In this document: one piece after another, positions 35,542 to 44,200 of the stretch
Layout: each line of letters starts with the position of its first letter
Numbering within the stretch: the stretch's first letter is position 1
Assembly: GCA_024102815.1 (NCBI GenBank)
Contig: JAGFJJ010000079.1
Coordinates: forward strand, 1 to 51,166
Reading direction: 5' to 3'
Source: Phycisphaerae bacterium
GTDB taxonomy: Bacteria; Planctomycetota; Phycisphaerae; UBA1845
Length of the DNA: 51,166 bases
Notes under the pieces: generated by a model
What the model saw: only the letters and a program-made list of their open reading frames with translations
Told to the model about the DNA's origin: nothing
Database searches by the model: none
Position numbers and translations under genes: made by a program

Positions 35542-35559
35542 TCTGACAAGATTCTGACA
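35542..35559. promoter_or_regulatory. Tandem 7-bp direct repeat, candidate response-regulator box
   Basis: TCTGACA occurs at 35542-35548 and again at 35553-35559, an 11-base period or one helical turn. Tandem repeats with this spacing are how OmpR/PhoB-type dimers bind DNA. The element lies just upstream of the response regulator gene, in the gap shared with the divergent methyltransferase gene. No strong sigma-70 -35 box is present downstream, which would fit activator dependence. The proposal is inference from position and pattern. Confidence 0.4.
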
Positions 35560-35739
35560 TTTGGAAAACGCCGCATGCAAGCGGCTTTCCGACCATTATG
35601 ATCCGCTCGGCCGCGGTCAGTGCCACGAAGGTTCTCGGGACGGCACGGGCCCGGTGGTCATCAACTTTGGCTTCTCGCCTGGAGCACGGCGTTGGCTCGC
35701 GCCGCCAAGCGAAGTCGAAGGCAGATCCGGAGTGTCGCT

Positions 35740-36561
35740 GTGACGGGAACAAATCGTAGCGCGCAATTTCGATTGCGAGACATGGCATGGAAGGCTCTTC
35801 GCATACGTTTCGGCATCCATGGCAAAGTGAACGATGATCTCGCGGCGTTGAATAAGCGCTTGGACACGTATCCCGAAAACCATACATATAGAGTCCTTGC
35901 CGGAAAGCTCCATGCATGCTGGAAGCTTCGTTCTCGTTGGCGACGGCTCAGCCGCGCCTATCCCGCGCGTGCACACACGTTCCTGGACGTGGGGTCGTGC
36001 AAGGGTTATTTCGTGCTGCGCCAAGCCATGCAGCCGGTATGCCAACGCGCCTTCGGCATTGACGCGGTTGCTGCTTTTGTCGATGTGGCAAATGACGTCG
36101 CTCGACGCGTAGGACTGGAGTCAAAGGCGCAGTTCAAGCGGATGACGCTCGACGAAGCCGCCGGGGCCGTCGAAGTCATTGGCGGCCCCTTCGACTTTGT
36201 CCAAATGATCAGTACCTATCACTATATTTACTGGGGAAGCAGATTGTGCGATGCAAGGACCATGGCCCATGAGCCGATCATGGCCCACCTCGCACGGCTG
36301 TGCCGCGGCGCGGTGCTTCTTGCAAGCCCCTTGTGTGTCAACGAAGCGCCGGAATATATCCGTGAGTGCGCTAACGGCCGCTCCCACAACTATTCCCAGG
36401 AAGCATTCTTGAATGCAGCCGGTCGCCACTTCCAAGTGTATCGACTGGGCTACCTCCAACCGGTCCGGCGCCGGCGTCCAATTCTCCTGATGGTCCGGAA
36501 CACCAATCCCGAAACACAAGTTTGGTTCGATGGCGGTACGAAAGCGGAACGGCTCAAATGA
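35740..36561 (+). CDS. Class I SAM-dependent methyltransferase, substrate unknown
   Basis: The ~273-residue protein shows the SAM-binding motif I (FLDVGSCKGYFVLRQAM), an acidic end to strand 2 (AFGIDAVAAFVDVANDVARR) and a motif-IV-like segment (GPFDFVQMISTYHYIYWG). The Tyr/His-rich motif and the later HNYSQEAFLNAAGRHFQVYR resemble methyltransferases of small molecules or sugars seen in cell-surface gene sets, but no substrate can be named. A GTG at 35740 has GGAG about 8 bases upstream; an ATG at 35782 is an alternative start. It is divergent from the efflux operon and convergent with the FeoB permease gene, 55 bases away, and has no obvious functional partner here. Confidence 0.75.
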   Translation: MTGTNRSAQFRLRDMAWKALRIRFGIHGKVNDDLAALNKRLDTYPENHTYRVLAGKLHACWKLRSRWRRLSRAYPARAHTFLDVGSCKGYFVLRQAMQPVCQRAFGIDAVAAFVDVANDVARRVGLESKAQFKRMTLDEAAGAVEVIGGPFDFVQMISTYHYIYWGSRLCDARTMAHEPIMAHLARLCRGAVLLASPLCVNEAPEYIRECANGRSHNYSQEAFLNAAGRHFQVYRLGYLQPVRRRRPILLMVRNTNPETQVWFDGGTKAERLK

Positions 36562-36616
36562 GAGGTCGTCCATATCAACCGGGCGCTTCGTTACGTGGCC
36601 TGCCGAAGAACTCCCG

Positions 36617-38059
36617 TCACGATACCATCCGCCAGACGAACGCCACCAAGCCGCACACCGCGAAGCCCATCGTCAGAGGGAGGAGAGCGGAGACAATGGT
36701 CCATTTGGCGCTACCAGTCTCCTTGTAGATGGTATAGAGCGTCGTGCTGCACGGGTTGTGCAACAAGCTGAAGAGCATTAGGTTTACAGCAGTGAGCGTT
36801 GTCCAGCCGCCGGCCGTTAGGAGCTGGCGGACCGCGTCGTTCGAGTCCAGTTCGAACATCACCCCCGCCCCACTGCCGATACCGTGAGCGCCGGTGACCA
36901 TCACCGTCAACATAAGCACCGTGGGAATAACGATCTCATTGGCGGGGATGGCGATGATGTAGGCGAGCAGGATCACGCCGTTCAGGCCGAGAGCCAGGCC
37001 GATCGGATTTGCGAAACGAATGAAGTGTTCGGCCAAGCTTTCGCCGCCGGCATGGACGTTGGCGACCAGCCAAATGACGGCGCCGGCCGGCAGCGCAAAG
37101 ACCACCGCGCGCCACAAAACGAACAAAGTTCGGTCGATCAGTGATGTGTAGAGTGTCTGCCAAAATCGTGGGGGCCGATAGGGAGGCAATTCGAGGCTGA
37201 AGGTGCTGACCTCCCCCTTGAGTACGGTGCGCGACAGCGCCCAGCCCACAAGGAGTGTCAGCAGAACGCCGAGCAGCGCGACACCGGTCACGGCCGTGGC
37301 GGACACGAGACCGGCCAGCGACGCAGGAACGAGCGCGCCGAGAAACACCGTGGCGATCAGAATCTGCGTCGGCCAGCGCCCGTTACAAAGAGCGAAATTG
37401 TTGGTAATAACCGCCAGCAACCGTTCGCGCGGGCTGTCTATGATTCGCGTCGCGATGACGCCAGCGGCGTTACAGCCGAAGCCCATCATCGTGGTCATGG
37501 CCTGCTTGCCATGAGCTCCGGAAGCCTTGAAAAGCCGGTCGAGATTAAACGCCACGCGAGGCAGGTAGCCAAAGTCCTCCAGTAGTGTGAACATTGGAAA
37601 GAATATTGCCATCGGGGGCAGCATGACGCTCACGACCCACGCCGTGCCCAGGTACATGCCGTCCACAATCAGACCAGTCAACCACCACGGTGAACCTGCG
37701 CCAACGAACAGGTCTCGGAGCCACGGATGTCCCTGATCCATCAAGATCCACGCAATCCAGCTCGAAGGCACATTCGCCGCCATGATGGTTATCCAGAACA
37801 TGGCCGCGAACAGTAGAATCATGATGGGAAAGCCCCACAATTTGCTGGTCAGAATGCGGTCCAGAGTGCGGTCGAAAGTGGGCCGTGCCGCTCGACCAGG
37901 GCGCGAAATCGCCCGATCAGCGATTCGCGCAGCCTGATCGTACAGGGCTTCGACGATGTGCTCGTGCACATCGCCCGGTATCTGCGAACGCCATCGCTGT
38001 GTCGCAGCGAGGATCGCAGTAGCCTGCGGGCTTTCGGAAGTGGTATTCAGTGTTTCCAT
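36617..38059 (-). CDS. feoB: FeoB membrane permease domain as a separate protein
   Basis: The 480-residue protein is the membrane part of FeoB without its GTPase. It has the cytosolic entry segment (VEALYDQAARIADRAISRPG), then the first Gate half (PMFTLLEDFGYLPRVAFNLD) with GFGCNAAGV and LCNGRWPTQI, whose cysteines match those conserved in FeoB. The second half contains IPANEIVIPTVLML, which holds the PxNE-type motif. It would move ferrous iron across the inner membrane together with the GTPase encoded just upstream, 19 bases away in a different frame. A start at 38101 is also open but overlaps the GTPase gene and adds a basic extension, so 38059 (METLNTTSESPQ) is chosen. It is the last gene of the feo operon. 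Confidence 0.88.
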   Translation of the reverse strand: METLNTTSESPQATAILAATQRWRSQIPGDVHEHIVEALYDQAARIADRAISRPGRAARPTFDRTLDRILTSKLWGFPIMILLFAAMFWITIMAANVPSSWIAWILMDQGHPWLRDLFVGAGSPWWLTGLIVDGMYLGTAWVVSVMLPPMAIFFPMFTLLEDFGYLPRVAFNLDRLFKASGAHGKQAMTTMMGFGCNAAGVIATRIIDSPRERLLAVITNNFALCNGRWPTQILIATVFLGALVPASLAGLVSATAVTGVALLGVLLTLLVGWALSRTVLKGEVSTFSLELPPYRPPRFWQTLYTSLIDRTLFVLWRAVVFALPAGAVIWLVANVHAGGESLAEHFIRFANPIGLALGLNGVILLAYIIAIPANEIVIPTVLMLTVMVTGAHGIGSGAGVMFELDSNDAVRQLLTAGGWTTLTAVNLMLFSLLHNPCSTTLYTIYKETGSAKWTIVSALLPLTMGFAVCGLVAFVWRMVS

Positions 38060-38078
38060 GCGCAGCTCGAGAGGCCGT

Positions 38079-38918
38079 CTAGGCCGGCTCCAATTTCGCA
38101 ACCGTCTTTAGCCTTCCCAGCTGCCCACTGCGCAGCGATTCTACAATGGAATCGTCGCCGCCGAGCAGACGCAACGCGACCCAACGCGGGTTGGGCAGCT
38201 CAGGGAAAGCCGCTTTGAGCTGGGCCATCAGGTCGACCAGCGCCGGTCTGATGGCAGAGGGCTCACCTTCGAGCCGCTGTGCCCGGCAGACAAACTCGCC
38301 AGCAGCGACGTCTTTGATGGCGCGCAGAAGCTCGGACATTCCCTGACCGAAGCGGGCCGTGGTGGGTACGACCGGCACGCCGAGGTCCCGCGCAAGCTGT
38401 CGCTCGTCCACGGTGAAGCCGTGGCGCTTGGCTTCATCCATCAGATTCAGGCACACGACGGCGCGCTCCGTGATTTCCAGAATCTGAAGCACGAGGTTGA
38501 GATTTCGTTCCAGGCGCGTGGCGTCAGCCACGATGACCGTTACGTCCGGCTGGCCGAACAGGACGAAATCGCGGGCAATCTGCTCGTCGAGGCTGGTCGA
38601 TAGGAGCGAGTACGTGCCCGGGAGATCCACCAACTTGAACCGGCTCCCATCGTAGGCGTAGCCGCCTTCGGCGCGCGACACGGTCTTTCCCGGCCAGTTG
38701 CCGGTGTGCTGGCGCAAGCCGGTAAGGGCATTGAAAACCGTGCTCTTGCCTGTGTTAGGATTGCCCGCGAGGGCCACGACATAGTCCCAGTTGCCCATCG
38801 CCACCCCGAGCTTCTTGAGATTGGCCGCGCGATAAGCACTGCACGACGCGCATGCGGCACTTGCCGTAGCCGCCGTGCCGGGCAGGGCAACCGAGGAAAC
38901 GTCATTGGAGGGATTCAT
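38079..38918 (-). CDS. feoB: FeoB GTPase (G domain) as a separate protein
   Basis: The 279-residue protein has an unusual Cys-containing N-terminal extension ([16 protein letters not shown]), then all FeoB G motifs: GNPNTGKST (G1), the G2 threonine in [16 protein letters not shown] (G3), [10 protein letters not shown] (G4) and TTARFGQG (G5). A helical segment like the FeoB GDI domain follows. There is no membrane domain; this is encoded by the next gene. The ATG overlaps the stop of the DtxR-FeoA gene by four bases (ATGA) with GAGGAG upstream. It probably gates ferrous iron import by the downstream permease. The paired cysteines could bind a metal; this is inference. Confidence 0.9.
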   Translation of the reverse strand: MNPSNDVSSVALPGTAATASAACASCSAYRAANLKKLGVAMGNWDYVVALAGNPNTGKSTVFNALTGLRQHTGNWPGKTVSRAEGGYAYDGSRFKLVDLPGTYSLLSTSLDEQIARDFVLFGQPDVTVIVADATRLERNLNLVLQILEITERAVVCLNLMDEAKRHGFTVDERQLARDLGVPVVPTTARFGQGMSELLRAIKDVAAGEFVCRAQRLEGEPSAIRPALVDLMAQLKAAFPELPNPRWVALRLLGGDDSIVESLRSGQLGRLKTVAKLEPA

Positions 38919-39934
38919 TGGATCTCGGTCTCCTCAGAATCGACTCGAATCAGATTGGCTTGCTCGCGTCGCAAAGCCACCACCGACCCACGCACACGAT
39001 ACGCGGTCGGATCACCGGCGGGACTGACCATGTCCACCTCAACCCATGTACCCGGAACGAATCCCAAGTCGAGCAGCCGGCGGCGCTCCGGACCGCGGCA
39101 TGCGGAAGAAAGACCTGTTACGCGTGTGCGCCCGCCGGGTTTCAGGCCGGAAAGGAACTTTTCTTCTACAAGATCCGCCGCGCGCGACTCCGGCAGTGGC
39201 TGTACTGAGACATTCTCGGCGAACACCGGCGCAAGGACGTGTTCGTTGCCGTCCGCCCAGAAACGAATGCGCATTGGAGATCGCTCAATGACGAATGCTC
39301 GCATTCCTGGACGCAGCCCGAGAGCTACAAGCTGGCGATAGATGGTGACTGGCTCGTCCTCAAGATGTGTGATAAGCACGGGCGTTTCAGGGGACACGCC
39401 GTTGAGCGACCGACCCGGCACCTTTTCGAGCTCGCTCACCGAGTCGGGAATAACGTCTCCGTGCGGGTCCTGCATGGGAAAACCCAGTCTGGCCGCCAAC
39501 GCGTCTGCCTGCTCCCGGGATAACAGATGTTCCTTTCTCTCTGCCCGGTCATGCCATTCTTCCTCAGCGACACCCGTGTGGTCCGCAAGATAGCTTTCCC
39601 ATAGTCGATGTGCGCGAATGACGTGGAGACCCATCTCCCGCCCTGTTGGCCGGAGACGCAGACGACCGCTCTCGAACGTCACCAGATCGTGCGCGGCCAA
39701 CTCCTCCAGCAGGCGTGCGGCGCAGTTGGTGGTGATTTGCAGTGACCCGGCGATGCTTTCAAGGGTCGCCACGCGCCCGTTGGCTTCGCTCTTGAGTATG
39801 TGCTTGAGCGCATCCTCCTGCCGGATACGCCGGGCCAGTTCCTGCGCCTTGCGCCATCGCGCGAGCAGCCCGAGGCGCGGCCAGAAGACAACCGCCAACC
39901 CCAGGACAACCGGGACGAGGGAGGTAGCGCTCAT
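38915..39934 (-). CDS. Membrane-anchored DtxR-like / FeoA fusion protein
   Basis: The 339-residue protein starts with one hydrophobic helix ([20 protein letters not shown]). A DtxR-type winged helix follows ([20 protein letters not shown], then [20 protein letters not shown]). A metal-binding dimerisation domain keeps likely ligands in RAHRLWE and HDRAERKEH and the phrase DPHGDVIPD. One SH3/FeoA-like domain and a second, typical FeoA domain ([20 protein letters not shown]) complete it. It is the first gene of the feo operon and overlaps the GTPase gene. It may join iron sensing and the FeoA partner of FeoB in one membrane protein. Whether it still binds DNA is unclear. The frame stays open upstream to a GTG at 40084, but that extension is not protein-like. 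Confidence 0.85.
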   Translation of the reverse strand: MSATSLVPVVLGLAVVFWPRLGLLARWRKAQELARRIRQEDALKHILKSEANGRVATLESIAGSLQITTNCAARLLEELAAHDLVTFESGRLRLRPTGREMGLHVIRAHRLWESYLADHTGVAEEEWHDRAERKEHLLSREQADALAARLGFPMQDPHGDVIPDSVSELEKVPGRSLNGVSPETPVLITHLEDEPVTIYRQLVALGLRPGMRAFVIERSPMRIRFWADGNEHVLAPVFAENVSVQPLPESRAADLVEEKFLSGLKPGGRTRVTGLSSACRGPERRRLLDLGFVPGTWVEVDMVSPAGDPTAYRVRGSVVALRREQANLIRVDSEETEIQ

Positions 39935-40085
39935 TTGTAAGGATTGCCCCTGATCACACTTCGCGGTCCCGCCACCGCAAGGGTCGTATGCCATGGCGCG
40001 GCATACGCACCAGCGCGTTCCGCAAGCATCACGTCCGAAAAAGCATGCGGGGGCCTCGCTGGTCGTGCTAATAAAGCACACCACC

Positions 40086-40113
40086 TTGCAAGTTCGACTA
40101 ATCGAAGTATAAT
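40086..40113 (+). promoter_or_regulatory. Promoter of the divergent DtxR-family regulator
   Basis: TTGCAA (40086-40091) and TATAAT (40108-40113) are separated by 16 bases. The -10 box is exactly the centre of the palindrome described in the next entry. Transcription would begin near 40120, about 70 bases before the GTG start at 40192. Confidence 0.6.
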
Positions 40114-40128
40114 CTTTGATTAGACGAA
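40093..40128. promoter_or_regulatory. 36-bp near-palindromic operator between feo operon and DtxR-family regulator
   Basis: Left arm TTCGACTAATCGAAG (40093-40107) and right arm CTTTGATTAGACGAA (40114-40128) match at 13 of 15 positions around a TATAAT centre. The core CTAATC...GATTAG fits the style of DtxR/MntR-family operators, which are AT-rich interrupted palindromes. It overlaps both divergent promoters, so one bound regulator could shut both. The most likely ligand proteins are the regulator encoded at 40192 and possibly the DtxR-FeoA fusion. Binding is inferred, not shown. Confidence 0.75.
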
Positions 40129-40133
40129 GTCAA
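40106..40133 (-). promoter_or_regulatory. Promoter of the feo operon
   Basis: On the minus strand TTGACT (40133-40128) and TATACT (40111-40106) are 16 bases apart, a good sigma-70-type pair. The start of transcription would be near 40098, leaving a leader of about 160 bases before the ATG at 39934. The -10 box lies in the operator centre. Confidence 0.6.
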
Positions 40134-40191
40134 GCCGCGTGGCGCGACTCCAGGTGCCCCACGTTCGGACGCCCGCAATTGGGAGGACATC

Positions 40192-40848
40192 GTGGTCAGC
40201 GAGACGGTGGAGAACTACCTGAAAGCGATCTACACGCTTAGTCGGGAGTCCCCAACGGGCGAAGCTGGCATGACCAGTGTGGCGGCCATCGTCGGGGTGA
40301 CGACGGGCACGGCCACCGCGATGGCCAAGAAGCTCGCATCAGCCAAGCTGGCCAGGTACCAGCGGTTTGGCGGGGTGTCTCTCACTGCCAAGGGAACAAG
40401 AGCGGCGGTGGACATTATCCGGCGCCATCGATTGATTGAGACGTTTCTCGTCGAGACGCTGAAACTTGACTGGTCGGTCGTTCACGCCGAAGCCGACCGA
40501 CTTGAACACGCCATATCTCCCCGGGTACTGGAGGCTCTGGATGACTTTCTGGGCCGACCCGACGCGGACCCACATGGCGACCCCATTCCGGATTGCAATG
40601 GCCAACTCCGCAATACTCGTGCGGAACCGCTTTCCAACTGTACCGCCGGTGCCAGGGTTTCCATAGCGCGAATCGCCGACCAGGAGGAGCCGTTTCTACT
40701 GTTTGCGGCCGAGCACGGCCTCAAGCCAGGCGCCCGCGTAACCGTGCTTGCTGTGGACGCCGCCGCCCAGTCGATCACCGTAAGCGCAAACGACACGCCT
40801 GTAACGCTTGCACTTGCCGCAGCCCGCAAGATCCTCACCGAGAAATGA
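40192..40848 (+). CDS. DtxR/MntR-family metal-dependent transcriptional regulator
   Basis: The 218-residue protein starts at a GTG with GGGAGG five to six bases upstream. It has the family opening ETVENYLKAIYTLS, a winged helix (VAAIVGVTTGTATAMAKKLA), and a dimerisation/metal domain with His and Glu in RRHRLIE and HAEADRLEH, where the DtxR Cys102 position is Asp. The phrase DPHGDPIPD and a C-terminal SH3/FeoA-like domain follow. Asn replaces the first MntR ligand Asp in the opening helix, so a manganese-type site is less likely; iron is my guess. The gene is divergent from the feo operon across a palindromic operator, which points to repression of feo and of itself when metal is plentiful. 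Confidence 0.9.
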   Translation: MVSETVENYLKAIYTLSRESPTGEAGMTSVAAIVGVTTGTATAMAKKLASAKLARYQRFGGVSLTAKGTRAAVDIIRRHRLIETFLVETLKLDWSVVHAEADRLEHAISPRVLEALDDFLGRPDADPHGDPIPDCNGQLRNTRAEPLSNCTAGARVSIARIADQEEPFLLFAAEHGLKPGARVTVLAVDAAAQSITVSANDTPVTLALAAARKILTEK

Positions 40849-41205
40849 AAAGTCGAAGAACGACGTCAGAATAAGATAGATTCATCACCTGCACATTAAG
40901 AGATACGCAGTCAATTGCTGCAATACGCTCGAGAGAAGGCCGGGAATTCAAGAGTCCGGCAAGCGCTCCGGAATGCTGCATACGAATAATGAAACGGTAC
41001 GAATCGAATCCTATCTCATTGCCACGGCCCTCTCGTATAATACGGCGCGCACAGAGACCCTGTGGCAGAACCTTGGCACTTCAGCGGCGGTAAGCCGAAT
41101 CCGCCCCCAGGGCAGCGATGTCGACTTGGGACACGTGATCTTGAGGCGTCTTTCCCCAAGGACCCGTGACCGATCCCCACCGGATTTCCAGGTGAAGGAT
41201 GAGCT
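40849..41205. other. Intergenic region between DtxR-family regulator and WD40 kinase gene
   Basis: This region lies downstream of both flanking genes, which converge on it. I found no protein-like frame, no T-run hairpin typical of an intrinsic terminator, and no other feature. A TATAAT near 41036 has no -35 box at proper distance. Confidence 0.5.
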
Positions 41206-44200
41206 TTACGGCTGGTTCTGCTCAGCGAGCCGGGACTTCCAATATCGGCGGTTGGCAACGATGTGATCGCCATAGTAATCCAGCGACCAAATGCCCAGGG
41301 CGCCGCCCGTACCTGCCGAAACAATGTGCCGGGAGTCCGGCAGGAAAGCGATGGTGAAGATCATCTCGGTCTGACCATCCAATGTGGCCAGACACGCGCG
41401 ATCCTGAAGGTTCCAGATCTTGATTTCTCCATTCCTGCTTCCCGAGACGAGCCATTGTCCGTCTGGAGAGAAGTCCATAGCGAATATGTCCTGGCGATGC
41501 CCTTCAAACTTGGCTACCGGACCGCTCAGCCCTTGTGTGCCAACCGACCAGAGCCGAATGGTACGGTCATCGCCGCCGGTCGCTAGCAACGTCCCGTCGG
41601 GCGAGAATCTGATGTAGCGAAGGGCAATGTCATCCGCCGTGGCTTTCCCACGGACTGTGAGCGTGTCGGCGTCGTAAAGAATCACTTCACGCCCGTAGCA
41701 GAGCGCGACGGCGACCCATTTGCCGTCGGGACTGCAAGCAACGGCGGGAGCCCGCTCATTCGGGTGCGAGCGAACGGCAACGGTCAAGCCGGAGTACGGA
41801 TCCCACTGGATAAGCCTCCCATCGTTCCCGCTCGTGAAGAATGCATGGCCATCCGGGTGCCAGTCAATTGCGCACAGGGCATAAGGTGCGTCATCGGTTA
41901 TCTGCCGACATTGCCCGGATTGGAGGTCGCACAACTGCACGATCCCGTCATAGCCTGCTGAACCTATTATCTTTCCGTCCGGACTGAATGCTACACCGGA
42001 GATGGCGTTGCTGTGTCCAGTGTAGAAATGCCGGGGCATTCCTGTTTGGACGTCCCAGATTCCAACCCTGGCATCCTTGGCCGCAGCACCGGTGGCGATC
42101 AGCGTACCGTCCGGACTGACGCTCGCCGTCATCACCGTTGTGGTATGACCTGCAAGGGGATGGTAGCAGCGATAGGGAGCCGTGTCCCATATCTTGGCAG
42201 ACTGGTCGTACGACACACTCACGAGTCGCCCGCCGTATTCAAGAAACGCCAGTCTGGAAATGGCGGCCGTATGTCCGGTGAACGACGCGAGGCGCTGAAG
42301 GTTTGGCATCGACCAAAGCAGGATTGTCTTGTCATCACCGCCAGTGGCAAGGACACGATTGTCCGGCGAGAAGGCGGAAGATACGACAATTCCCGTGTGC
42401 CCGTGAATTGCATCAAGCGGGGCTGAAGATTCCATATCCCAAAGGCGCAACACGTGATCGCGCCCGCCGCCGACGAGCCAGCGGCCGTCGTTTGAGAACG
42501 CGGATGCGGTGATGCCCCGCACGTACCCCGAGAGCTCTCTCAGCAATTGACCTGTTTCAAGATCCCAAAGCCGAAGACTTCCATCTGTGTGGGAGGTGGC
42601 AATCCGTGTCCTGTCCGGCGAAAAGGCCGCGGAATAGAGTGTCGGCAGTTTCGCCGGAGATTCAGGTCGGCTCTCGGCAACTGGCTCACCGTCGGGTGAA
42701 ATGGCAGGGAGTGCCGCTATCAGCTTAACCTCGCGCATTTCGCCAATCCGCTGCAGATCGCTCTCTCGTAAAGTGCCATCGCGTGCAATAGAAAAGAGAC
42801 CAGAACCATCCATGCGAAATGCAACGGCCAACACAGCGGACGGGTATGAGTCAAGTGATACAAGTTCGGCACCGGAGTCGGCATCCAACGCAGCAACACG
42901 GCCGTCCTCACCTCCAGAGGCGACTATTTGTCCGTCGGCGCTAAAGCAGACTGCGGTCGCGGAATCATGAGCGCGGACTGCCCAAAGCGGGGAATCGCCA
43001 GACTCTGTCCAGAGTGATACCCATCCGCGCTCGTCCCCGATTGCAAAGCGCTGGCCGTCGGGGCTCATCGCCAGGGACAAAGCCCGGCCGTGAGGCAGGG
43101 TGAATGTCGCTCGACAAGGCTGACGAGCGTAAAGCTCCCACAGTGCCCAGTACGCCCGGCGGGCAAGGGCATCTTGGGGGTCAAAGCCCGACAACGGTGC
43201 GCTCGCCGGCAGCATCGCATTCGACGGGCCGTTTCTCGCGTTGGGAAAATCCAGTGACCGAAAGTAGGCACGCCAGAGAAGCTGCTCGGCGAGGACGGTG
43301 TTTCCGGTCACGCCCATGAGCCTGCCGCGTTCGATGTCGCTAAGCACGAGAGAGCGGGCCAGCTGCCCGGATGATTCCACCGCGTTTTGCTCCGCGACTT
43401 TCGCCCGATCGCGTTCATGGGCGATTCGGTGAGCCTGGACGGTCATCGTTATCGAGAGCAGACAGGCCAGAACGACGATCACGATGCTGGAAGCGATGGC
43501 AGTGCGGTAGCGGCGCGCTGTCTTTCGCAGCAGGTACCAGCCGCTGTCGCCTCGTGCTTCAACGGGCTCATTGTCGAGGTAGCGTCGTATGTCACGTTGG
43601 AGCGCGTCTACGGAGGCATAGCGTCGATGTCGATCCCTGGCAGTCGCCTGGAGGATTACTGCTTCGAGTTCGTCGTCGAGCGGATGTGCCGGTTTCTTCG
43701 GAATTCTCAACTCTTCATTCACGATGCGATGAACGAGACGTTCGAGATTCTCATGCAGCTCGTAAGCGTGTTCGCCAATGATCAACCTGTAAAGTATCAA
43801 CCCGAGTGCATAGACATCGGCCCGAGTGTCGATTGTCTCATTGTCACCAGCCACCTGCTCGGGAGCTGCGTAGGCGACTGTTCCGAGGAACTCTCCACCG
43901 GCGGTGACCAGCCGGCTTCGTTCCCCCGATTCATCTCCGATCAGCTTGGCGACGCCAAAGTCGAGCAGCTTCGGTGTGCCTTCCGACGTCACGAGGATGT
44001 TTCCGGGCTTGAGGTCTCGATGAATGACGAGATGACGATGAGCGTGGGCCACGGCCGAGCAGACGGCCAGGAACAGCTCGAGCTTTGGGCGGTTCTGCAG
44101 GCGGGCGGAACCCTGATGAAAGGTCGATACGATGAGCGCATCGCAGTATTCGTCGATAGGTCGCCCGTCCACGTACTCCATCACAAAGTACAGGTTGCCG

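Noticed and set aside
34844..35557. 237-codon plus-strand frame
   Set aside because: It is antisense to the response regulator gene, whose receiver and winged-helix motifs are complete.
35495..35917. N-terminal extension of the response regulator up to a start at 35917
   Set aside because: Homology to response regulators begins at 35494, and the extension is Cys/Arg-rich, non-conserved, and overlaps the divergent methyltransferase gene.
38059..38101. Possibility that the FeoB split is a simple nonsense mutation
   Set aside because: The two parts are in different frames with a stop and a new start between them, so a single base change would not fuse them.
41036..41041. TATAAT in the gap before the WD40 kinase stop
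   Set aside because: The only -35-like box (TTGCCA) is 11 bases away, and both flanking genes converge here, so no promoter is needed.
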